NCBI GenBank assembly: GCA_014898415.1
Contig: RCTD01000037.1
Coordinates: forward strand, 186,001-250,000
Direction of reading: 5' to 3'
Length of the DNA: 64,000 nucleotides
Source of the DNA: Stromatinia cepivora
Lineage: Eukaryota; Ascomycota; Leotiomycetes; Helotiales; Sclerotiniaceae
Numbering within the stretch: position 1 is the first letter of the stretch; the number at the start of each line of letters is the position of its first letter. The notes below the pieces were generated by a model. It was not told the origin of the DNA and searched no databases. It saw nothing but the letters and a program-made list of their open reading frames with translations. Below are positions 48,891 to 58,656 of the stretch, one piece after another. The position numbers were made by a program, and so were the translations under genes.

Positions 48891-50755
48891 ATGATGAAAG
48901 AACTTGCGTCGCAAGAAGAGCCAGTTCCTCGGGGCAGCTTGGAGTTCACTGAAAGCTCAATTTTGGACACAATCATTCCCTTGGCTAGTGATTTGAATAT
49001 AGAAGAGGCTTTGAGCGGGAGTGTAGAAAAGCTCAATGAAGGCCGTGGTTCTCCATTAGCTGCCATTCCCCAAAGGCACGCTCTCTATTTTGGTTAGTCC
49101 TCCGAGTTACTGAAAAAGCTCTCGATCTTACTCATTCGTAGATGTTAGATGAAACCGTCAATATTTATGTCGTCCTACAAACTCCTTACTTTGACGAACG
49201 ATCTCTTCGATCCTATCTCAACAGACTTATAATAAATTTGGAAGCTCACGTTATAAATGCCAATGCCGAGCATCAAGATAGCTCGGCGGGGCGTGAGCTT
49301 ATTTACAAGGGTTCTGTACAAGATACCGACGAGCCATTAATAGTTGTACAAGGCTCAGATGAGGCTGACGACGCCAATAATGATGGTCATATACTTTTGA
49401 TATGGAAACTTTCTGCATTTCTCGGTAGACCACGGTTACGCCTGCAGAACCCTTCTGTGGTGTTTGCGGCCACGGCGAACCTCAAAGCAGCCGAGCAGGT
49501 TGATACAGATGCATTACGACAGGAATATCTCCCAAGTCAGGTCCCGTCAGGCTTGAATCTCCTTGAAGCTTTTAGTGGCGATGCATATCTCAAAGGTATC
49601 AAACCACGATTGTCTGCATTACGAGTCGCCAGGGTAGCACCGGCAGCACAAATCGCTCGCGACTTAGCTCGACCTTTTAAGAATATCTCACGGCAGTCAA
49701 TAAAAGTATACCCAGCTATAAATGCCCGCGTGCGATATTCGAGGCCAAATGGTACACCCAACAATACTTCAGTAATAGCTTCGCTAGATGTTGATATTAC
49801 CCCTTTTGTGAATTGTGACATTGTTCTCACAGATATCCAAATAAAGGTGTACGGCGGACAAGTACAAGATTTAAATCAAATTCCTGGCCTAATACTCCCA
49901 ATTACTTGTCAACCGCAAGATGATATTAGCTTCCTCTATCGAATATTACCTGATGACATTGACGTTACTAATAAGTCTCAAATTCGAGCCATCGATATTT
50001 CCATCACCGCCACGGCAAATGTCAGTAGTGTCTGTAAACCACAGATCATGATGCAATGGTCTACATCCCTCGATTTTACACCCCCCATTAATAACGGCTT
50101 CGGTCAACCTACGAAACCCATTCAGCGACCTCATAGACCCTCTGCACTGTCTATCGGTGCAACGTTCGACAGTATTCCAACAATTTCAACCTTAACAGTC
50201 AATCATCCCGATGCTCTTCCAACAATCGAAGCGACCGCCCCGACACGTCCTCATCATCGACATCAAAATTCTGTCCCAGATTTTGGCGTTACCATGACAT
50301 TCTCCTCCCCAGCTACGTCTTCCATCTATCCAGGTCATCCCTTCATCTGGTCTATCTTCATAGTGAATCGATCCGATCGACCTCGCAAGCTTGCTCTCCT
50401 TGTCTTACCAAAAAGACGTCGAACTGAAGCTCGTATAACACGCCCTCCTTCTGCTGGTCATGGAAGCGCACGTCGAGATCCAAAGGTTGCCGACGCTGTC
50501 CTCGATGACAACATAATATATGCTATGCAACGAAATTCCGCCATGGAATCAAGCGAAATTGTATGTCTGAGTACGGATACCCGTGTAGGACCACTTGCAC
50601 CATCAGCATGCTATGAAGTTGAACTCAAATTCATGGCATTGAAGGAAGGCATTGTAGGGGTAGAAGCAGTAAGGGTGGTAGATTTGGGAACACAAGAACA
50701 TGTAGATATCAAGGATTTACCGACGATCGTCGTTAAACCTGAGCCCAAGGAGTAA
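48891..50755 (+). CDS. TRS65: TRAPPII complex subunit TRS65-like
   Basis: Two exons, 48891-49092 and 49149-50755, 1809 nt (602 aa). The acceptor is the second AG (GATGTTAG), because the nearer one puts a stop in frame. Trs65 is a fungal subunit of TRAPPII, the exchange factor for Ypt31/32 GTPases at the late Golgi. The first 70 residues form an acidic leader (SSILDTIIPLASDL). The second exon begins VNIYVVLQTPYFDERSLRSY, typical of the family. The C-terminal third has beta-sandwich-like repeats (FSSPATSSIYPGHPFIWSIF; the end reads VGPLAPSACYEVELKFMALK then GIVGVEAVRVVDL), which is the conserved signature. No membrane segment is seen. Assignment is by recognition of the C-terminal block. Confidence 0.82.
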
Positions 50756-51629
50756 ATAGTCATGGTTGGATTGTCAAATGGTATTATCGGGTCAATTGGG
50801 TATACTGTATTTGAATTCCACAAAATAAATTGATAATAAATGGCAATATTTATCCTCAGTACCCTAAATACACCCATAATTGTTGTGATGATGTGGGTAT
50901 AAACAACAAAAGCAAAGAGTTTATTTTGCTCCGAACCACAGCAGCCATTGAGCATCCCATCCCACCCCATCCCATCCCATCCACTGCCCAACCCAATCAA
51001 ACCTTGCCGATCCTCCCAACACAATCCCAAACGCAAATCCCAAACCTCAAACCCCAAATCCTAGTCATCCAGCTCCACCTCATCAACTCTTCTTTTCCCC
51101 TCACACGCCATAAACCTCACCTCACCAACCACCCAAATCTCCTCCCCCCCATCTCCTCCCCCCTCTCCAGCACCTCCCCACACCCCACTCCTTCCACATC
51201 TCCCCCACCTTACTATCCAATAACCATACTCACATTATCCATCTCCATCCAAGCATAATGCACATCCTGTAGATTCAGCAGATTTCCCCTTTTTCTATAT
51301 GATTTGGATTAGCAAATTATTATATGTCGATTTATTTGGGTGATATTCTTCGAGTGATACTCTTCTTGTTTCGGGGATGAGGTGCTATATGTAGAAAGGA
51401 AGGAATATATTAACGCTAAAGAAGAGGTGGAAGTAGAATGTTTTTGCTATTCTTTGGGGGGGGAGGGTTAATTATAGATTGAGGGTTGGGTTAGGTTGGT
51501 TTTTGATTTTAGAGAGGGAGAAGAAAAGGGGAAAGAGAGGAGAGACGTATTAAAATATAGAATTCGCTACACCTAGTATAATGCCAGTAAACCCATAACC
51601 ACCCTACAACAATAGAACTCAAAAATTCA
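50756..51629. other. C-rich then G-rich intergenic region
   Basis: No gene is seen. Plus-strand sequence at about 50940-51240 is C-rich with CCCATCC-type repeats (50954-50980). At about 51459-51540 it turns purine-rich (GGGGGGGAGGG and GAGAGGGAGAAG). Confidence 0.55.
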
Positions 51630-52150
51630 AACATACTTCTGCATCTGACTCGACATACCAAACCCCTGCGCCCTAACATTCACATTCATACCAAAAACCT
51701 CCTTCGTGCAAATCCACACCGTAGCACCCCGGGAAGGTTTATAGAACAAAATAAACAAAAACAGAAACAACAAAACACAATCGATATACCAACCCATTGC
51801 ATCTTAGACCATGCATCTGCTCCTACATTCGGGGTTTTAGTGCCCACCAATGAAACTATTAACATAAGATCCTACAAATCGCCATACCTATTGCCCTCCG
51901 ACCAAATCCATCAACGCTCACACAGCATTCAACATAGACACCGTCCCAAACATAGCATTCAACGCATTAATCAACGCAATCATACTAGCCGCAGGAAAAT
52001 CCCCTCTTATAAATCGCAATACTATACATATTCAATGTTCCTTGTCCCATAAACTATTGACCGATATTCAGGATAAATGCCAATATGAGATGCTTTCTTC
52101 CAGAATGATCTTCCCAGAGTGCAGAATAGGAGGAGGAAATAGCTTCTTTT
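51630..52150 (-). pseudogene. Decayed MFS sugar transporter (C-terminal half)
   Basis: Read on the minus strand, fragments of one MFS sugar-porter sequence occur in order: LAFILNIGQ-stop-FMGQGTLNMYSIAIYKR (near 52030-52090), SMIALINALNAMFG then SMLNAV-stop-ALMDLVGG (about 51900-51995, normally VW-VDRFGRR), hydrophobic helix 10, GATVWICTKEVFGMNV (about 51675-51735) and GFGMSSQMQ one frame over. The stops lie where family members have Gln (CAG to TAG) and Trp (TGG to TGA). There are also at least two frame changes. The N-terminal half is not recognisable upstream. It is unrelated in frame and subfamily to the intact hexose transporter at 31863-34161. Confidence 0.72.
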
Positions 52151-53322
52151 CGAGTTGGGTTGCTTCACGAATACAGGATCAGTCTTGGACTTCTTGTTTG
52201 GTGTCTTGGATGCGATGAATTGCTACGCGTGCGGAATTGGCTCTTGAAGTTTATAACCATGAAGCCTATAAACGCCAACGAAACTCAAAATAGCAAACGA
52301 ACGACCAAGAAAGCAAGCAGAGCATAATTACAGCCAATAGAACTGGAATTTTCCAACATTGGCTGATAGAATCTGCAATCCCCATGCTCCAGAGACGCTT
52401 CGCTTCTGTGACGGATCGATTCAAGGACAACCTGACCTAGAGAAAATCCCTGAATCAAGACATACAGAGGAAATAAGTGGCTATTTATTCGAATTTCCAC
52501 TTGAAGGTCGAGAAGAATTAAGTTTGTAGTCTATGGGATACAGACTTGGAATCTGGAACTGAGCGATACCCCAGCTTGATTTAAGTTGATTCCCCGCCAA
52601 TGCGTTGTATTATTTTCCAATATCGACAAGAAATAATAGTCAGGATGGGCATCTTCAGTACGATTTCTATATTATATGTAATCTTTTATCGGAGTAGATA
52701 CCTACCGTAGAAACTCCTAAGTCCTGCATATGTATCTGACCTGACAATATGGAATAGCGAGACACTCACCAATACCACCATAGTCGCGAGTGGCAATGCA
52801 CTCTCCTGATAGAACAATTGATACCTTTTTCATTCTCTGTGATCCCCACAGTGGAGACGCCGGGTGATAATTTGTGGTGCAACAAAATATTGTCGTCGAT
52901 GAAGCGTTATGCCAGCTTAAATTGCTACCGATTTTTCTCAACTAAACAAAAAGCGTTGAGACATTAATTATTACGCTCAATTATTCGACTAGATATTATT
53001 AGATATCTTGTACATGTACCCCCAATTTTGTCAATCTTTCGTGGGTGAGGATGGGAATATTAGAAGCGCCACGGGCACCAAACGCGTGTATGGTGTATTT
53101 GCATTTGAAAAGCGCCAAAATCTGCAGCTGCAGGCAATTTCGATTTATTGATGACCCTCAGCACAAAAAATAAGGGAGATCTTCGCACATTTCGTGCAGA
53201 TGCCAAATACTAAGTATGTAACATAGAAATTCTTTGGCAGATGATCTCTGTACTATTGCCATGAGTTGAAACTCTGCATAGAAAGAGTTGGCTTAAAAAC
53301 CGCGAAGATTATTGTCCTACAA
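52151..53322. other. Intergenic region with no recognised gene
   Basis: This may hold the unreadable N-terminal half of the MFS pseudogene (a minus-strand open piece at 52285-52500 is the only candidate). The rest, up to the 2EXR gene, shows nothing I can support. Confidence 0.4.
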
Positions 53323-54024
53323 TCAAAATTGAGAATCACTTCTTTCTTGGGGGTGCTCCATCACCGTCACCTCTACTATTTCACCCGGTCGCGTCTTCGT
53401 ATCTTCTGCAAATGCCATTATGACAATCTCCAATATATAATCTTCTAATAATTCATCCATGTTTGATTCCAACAAAGTTATGCCTGAATAACGAGACCAC
53501 GAATCAACTTCTTCTTCGCTTGGTGTGTTTCTCACCAGGATAACCTTTTTCAAGTGAGGAAAAGCCGAACGAAATCTACCAATGTTTCCCAAAGCATCAG
53601 AAAGACGAAATGGAAGAGTCCTATGAGTTTCACCCCAAAATCGTTCAGCCAGAGCAATTGACTGGATTTGATGTTGATAAGGCAAAGATGGTGATTGAAT
53701 AGAAAAATGCTTTGCGACAGCCGTAACTTCATCATCATACTGTCTCGAACTGAAAAATATAGTGTCGCAAACGGGGTTGAAGTAGATTCTCCCTGGCTTC
53801 TCATCCGTACTGAAGGACTGATTGTAAAACCGAAGAGCAACTTCACGAGATTCTCTATTCGTATGAAGTATCGCTGGAGGTAGACCAAGGTTGAGAAATA
53901 TCTTATCGACGATGCAGTAATTCAACTCCAAAATGCGTTTGTGAAAAGCGACAAGTTCCCAGATTTTGAGTCTCAGCTCGTAAGGCAACTCAGAGAATCG
54001 GGGAAATGTATTCAGGGTATTCAT
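53323..54024 (-). CDS. 2EXR-domain protein of unknown function
   Basis: Single-exon gene, 233 aa from ATG 54024. The N-terminus FPRFSELPYELRLKIWELV is the 2EXR domain, followed by PPAILHTNRESREVALRFY, the second conserved block. The middle contains a DTIFFSSRQ segment, and a later part has HLKKVILVRN. The family is expanded in filamentous ascomycetes and its biochemical role is unknown. The frame is open upstream to 54204 (60 more residues), but that part has no domain and includes a hydrophobic stretch. I prefer the internal ATG because the domain begins seven residues after it. Confidence 0.75.
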   Translation of the reverse strand: MNTLNTFPRFSELPYELRLKIWELVAFHKRILELNYCIVDKIFLNLGLPPAILHTNRESREVALRFYNQSFSTDEKPGRIYFNPVCDTIFFSSRQYDDEVTAVAKHFSIQSPSLPYQHQIQSIALAERFWGETHRTLPFRLSDALGNIGRFRSAFPHLKKVILVRNTPSEEEVDSWSRYSGITLLESNMDELLEDYILEIVIMAFAEDTKTRPGEIVEVTVMEHPQERSDSQF

Positions 54025-54534
54025 GATTGGATCGATGAAACTACTCGAGTATGAGTACAGTAAGAATGATATCGATAAAAGGGTTTTTCGGTAGGTAGGT
54101 AGTAAGCAATCCTGAAGGAAGATGTTTGGAGCGGCGCGAGATCTTGGAGGTGTTGATAACCAATAATATAAAGAGGTGAAGTTACCAAAGTTCAAATATC
54201 CCACATATTTATATTATGTCCAATATATATGAAAAGTGTTATGTTGTGATGTAGAACTCTAATAAGTTGTTTTGCTGGAGGAAACGGATGGTCGGGAGCA
54301 TGGTAGAACAAGGTAAGGTTACTTAGCGTTCATTTCCCTTGGCGGGTTGTGATGTCCAAAACAAAGAAGTAAGTCCGAGACAAGCAATAGAAGCAATATC
54401 ATCATGTCTTCAATTTTCATGAGAGCTACAAATAATTGAATATAATAAGCATCTCGTATTTGGTCTTGAGAGCTTATGAATATATATATATATATGAATA
54501 GCCACCTGCTTCAATTTACAATTTGCTTTTCGTC
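54025..54534. promoter_or_regulatory. Divergent region, 2EXR gene / PolX gene
   Basis: This 0.5-kb gap between divergent genes has a TA repeat at about 54480-54494 close to the PolX start. No gene is seen. Confidence 0.45.
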
Positions 54535-57092
54535 ATGGTGAGTAAAAGTCATCAAAAACTCCAAGACTCTTCATCTAACAATGGAAATAGTCAGACAAAG
54601 CTAGCTTTTTTGAGCAGCTCTATTCATTGAATCAATCTGATTCAGATGATGGAGGGCCTAATGAATCACGAGAATTTTTGAAGGAATGCAATAAACCAAT
54701 TTTGGATCCTCCATCACAAAATGAGCAAAGTTTGCTACCTCCTACGTCTAAGGAATCCAATTTACTACCACCTCGAAAGGTATATAAACCACTTCTCAAA
54801 AATGTTCCTTCGTTACAGCGAAGTCAATCTGAGCCAAAGGGGAATGTGATTATGGCTAAGAATATGGTGAATGGTACGGCGGAAAGATCCAATGAGTCAC
54901 CTCGTAAACGGTCTGGTCTTCGAAGCGAATCGCGTGCTACAGTTTCTGCTAATAGTTCTTTTGAAAAAGAGACTTCATCGCCTTTAAGAAGTGCGGATAG
55001 TTCAACCAAAAGACCAACTATAGATCGACGCAGCATATCAAATCCAACACCAGCTAAATTGGTTCTTACTAATAGTACAGGAATAGCATCGATGCTTAGC
55101 AAAAAGAGAAAGGGGGAAACCCTGAATAAAGGGTTGGCCAAAAAAGTAACCGGAAAGAAGGAGAAACCCCTCAAGCTTGTTCCTCTAAAAGGTCGAGTTT
55201 TCGAGGGACTAAACTTTTTCTTTCTTCCTAATGATGATAAATCACCTCTTAGACGTGCTCGTATCACCAAGGCAAGAGAGCGCGGCGCAACATGGGTTAG
55301 AGACATCAACGAGCCCATCACCCATCTTATCATCGATAAATCCTTGACACGCAAAGATGTTGTAACCTACCTCAAAGTTCTACCGGTAGGAGCCAACATG
55401 GTAAATGAAGAGTGGTTATTGGACTGCATCGAACAGAAATTTCTCTATGATCAATCTGGGAAGAAATATCTGGTCAAAGATCCAGATGCAGTCATTGAAA
55501 AGGAACAAATATCGGTACCATCAGAGTCACAGCAGTCCGACAAGTCACTACAGATAAAAGCCCCTACCAACAAACCCAACAAGTGGGAATATGTACTTCC
55601 GGTAGAGACACCCGAGCGGAGTCAACGTTTGATGCCAAGCGTCGATCCAATCCCTTTCCCTTCAGTGTCTGGACGGCAGTCACAACAAGAAAGTTCAAAC
55701 CATTTGACAGAGAAGAGCTTGGAACTCCTGGGTGAAGATTCTACTTCAGATTCAAAACAAGTAGATTTTGGTATACTGAATGAAGCTATTGAATTAGCCA
55801 GGGCAACTGAAGGTGCACTCGACCACGACAACTCCGACGATGATTTAACATCAACTACTAGTGACTTTGATAATACCATAGATGATTCCGACTCAGAAGA
55901 CGGTCGCCGCTCACCTCTAAAAGCTCCCACCAAAACCCGCCGAGCAGTTCCCGCAGGAAAAGGAAACCTAAGTAACTTCCAATGCATGACAGGTGGAACC
56001 GCCTCCAACGGACCTAATCCAAATCAACACACGATTGAAGTCCTATCTCGAATGCGCGAGTACTACGAAAGAATCGGCGACCAATGGCGAAGCCGCTCCT
56101 ATCTCCAAGCATGCGGCCAGCTCAAAAAACAACAAACCCTCATCCGCACTTACGACGAAGCAATCCAAATCCCCAAAATCGGACAACGCATCGCAAAAAA
56201 GATCGAAGAAATCGTCCTCACAGGCCGACTCCTCCGTCTCGAAAACGCCGAAGCAGAACCCGACGATAAAATCCTCAAACTATTCATGGGTATCTACGGC
56301 GTCAATTTCAAACTAGCTTCAAAATGGATATCCCAAGGCCATCGCACCTTCGCTGATCTAAAACAAAACATCAAACTTAGTCCCAGCCAACAAATCGGTA
56401 TAGACCATTACGATGACTTGCAACTGCGGATTCCCCGAACCGAAATCGAAGAATTGGGTAAATATATCATGGAAACAGCACAAACACTCGATCCGGATAT
56501 CGAAATCACAATAGGTGGATCGTATCGTCGCGGTGCTAAATCATCGGGTGATATCGATATTATAATCAGTAAAGCACATACGACAACCACAACACAATTA
56601 ACACCATTTCTCTCCTCCTTAGTAAAAACTCTTACCGATTCCAATTTCCTGGTAGCAGCTCTCGCGGTTCCGCATAATAACCAAGGCTCAAAATGGCACG
56701 GATGTTGTGTTTTGCCCTTTTCTTCTTCCTCTCCCTCTCCATCTCCCCCTTCCCACTCATCCCCTACCCATACCAATCACCCCTGGCGCCGCATCGATTT
56801 CCTCCTCGTCCCCTCCTCCCAACTGGGCGCCGCCCTAATCTACTTCACCGGTGACGATATCTTTAACCGCAGTATGCGGTTATTGGCTGGAAAAAAAAGG
56901 ATGCGTTTAAATCAGCGGGGTTTATATAGGGATGTGATGAGGGGGGCGTGGAGTGGGGGTGGTTCAGGTGGTGGTGGAGGAGGGAGAAAAAAAGTCACAG
57001 AAGGGACGTTGGTGGAGGGGAGAGATGAAAAGAGGATTTTTGAGATTTTGGGGGTTCCTTGGAGAGAACCGTGGGAGAGGGTTTTGCGGTGA
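54535..57092 (+). CDS. Family X DNA polymerase, BRCT-containing (POL4/lambda-like)
   Basis: Two exons: 54535-54537, which is only the ATG, and 54591-57092, giving 834 aa. The 53-nt intron begins GTGAGT directly after the start codon, and the second exon starts SDKASFFEQL. PolX enzymes fill short gaps in end joining and base-excision repair. An Arg/Lys/Ser-rich N-terminus is followed by a BRCT domain (about residues 195-295: LKGRVFEGLNFFFLPND, ANMVNEEWLLDCIEQ). Then come the 8-kDa/fingers region (RMREYYERIGDQWRSRSY, IPKIGQRIAKKIEEI), the palm with GGSYRRGAKSSGDIDIII holding two catalytic aspartates, and RRIDFLLVP with the third. The thumb has YFTGDDIFNRSMR. A Ser/Pro insert sits between the second and third aspartates, and a Gly run near the C-terminus is unusual. 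Without the small first exon the next ATG is 54627. Confidence 0.85.
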
Positions 57093-58656
57093 GATTTTTT
57101 TCTTTGGGTTTGGGAAAAGGGGGGAAGGGAAGGAGAGGGGGTAGGTAGGTGGTTATTACGGGATGGGCATATGGGATATAGGATATGAATTGGTGATGGG
57201 GTTAGGCTTGGGAATGGGGTCGGGAATGGGGTCGGGAATGGGGTCGGGAATGGGGATACTGGATATGCGATATGCGATATGCGATATGAATTGGGATATT
57301 TTTTGGGGGGGGGGGCTTAGGTAGTACGTAATTATTATAAGGTTGGGTTTAGGGATATGAATAAGGTTGGGCTTAGGGATACGAATTAGAATACTGAATG
57401 AAGTTGGATACTGAATAGCCTCCGGGATATGAATAAGGATGCTAAACGGGCTTGGAATATTTAACATTCAATTTTGAGAGCCTACATGCTCATTATGATA
57501 CAATACAATACACTACACAAACCAAACCAAACCAAACCAAACCAAACCAAAACAAAGCACAAAAGAATCTATCTGATTCCTGAATATCCAATCGAGTAAT
57601 CATCTTTATCGTTCTGGGAGGGGAAAGTAAAAAGGATACGCAAGTTAGCAGGAGCGCGTGTAGGTTATCTATTGCATTATTATACGAAAAGCGCGAAGAA
57701 TGAAAAATGAAAAACGAAAAGAATTAATTATATGAATAAAAATTAAACTATAACATGATTGTAGATCCTCATATAAATTTATCAAGGTGAATGGATATTT
57801 TAATATTTGAATGTTTGAATCTTTGATATTTGTTATTTGATTTTGTACTGTAATACAATCAATCCAACATATATATATAGCAACAAAGAATAGATATCAT
57901 ATCATATCTACCTATTTATCTACCTACTTATCTATCCATATCTATCCATCTGCCCTTCACCAAATCCCCCATCAAATCCAAGCATCTCTATCTCTATCTT
58001 CCTCTCCTAAATATCCGCTTTCCATTCCCATTCCCATTCCCATTCCCATTTCCCGCTTCCCCTCCCTCTCCTCCCCCACACCTCTCCCCTATCTCATCCC
58101 CTATCTCCTCCCCCCTCCATTCTAAAAAAAAAGTAAGAAGTAATAAAGAACTAAAAAACTAACTAAAATAATATAAGGGTATCAAAGAAGAGTAAGTAGC
58201 TAAGTAAGATAAGTAAGAAAAGTAAATAAGAATCGAAGCCTTCACCTCCCTACCCAAATCCCCCCCCCCAAAAAAAAAATATTATGTAAACGTATTACGT
58301 AAGTGACTTGAGGTAGAAGCTGCAATCAACAACCACCACTACTCAAAAGTGATTTCATCCACTTTCTTAAAAGATTCTTGCCCCTCCCAAAATACTGGCA
58401 ACCCAAAAATTATGGCCGTAGCGTCTTTCATTGCAAATGCTCCTGTCCTGTCCATTTTCGCATTTACACCTACCTATTTCTGGTATTTCCCCCAATTCCC
58501 TGCCCATTTTCTCTCCAGAATCAAGAAAAAAATTGTCAAATGATAAATGACGAATTAAAAATCTTTTGTGTATGTGGCGATAATGCAAAACGCAACGTAG
58601 TCGTAAATCAAAATAACATAAAAAGGTAAAAAAAGAGAATGAATGAGTATATGCTA
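57093..58656. other. Low-complexity intergenic region
   Basis: No gene is seen. Repeats include GGAATGGGGTC (about 57212-57252), GATATGC (about 57266-57286), a G run at 57305-57315, AACCA units (about 57519-57550), TATCTACC-type repeats (about 57898-57940) and CCCATT units (about 58024-58050). It lies between convergent gene ends. Confidence 0.6.

Noticed and set aside
50611..51258. Open frames on both strands over the C-rich region
   Set aside because: They are low-complexity translations (Pro/Thr/Ser or Gly/Trp runs) overlapping the TRS65-like 3' end, without splice or domain support.
54025..54204. 60-residue N-terminal extension of the 2EXR protein
   Set aside because: There is no domain support, and the 2EXR motif begins right after the internal ATG at 54024.
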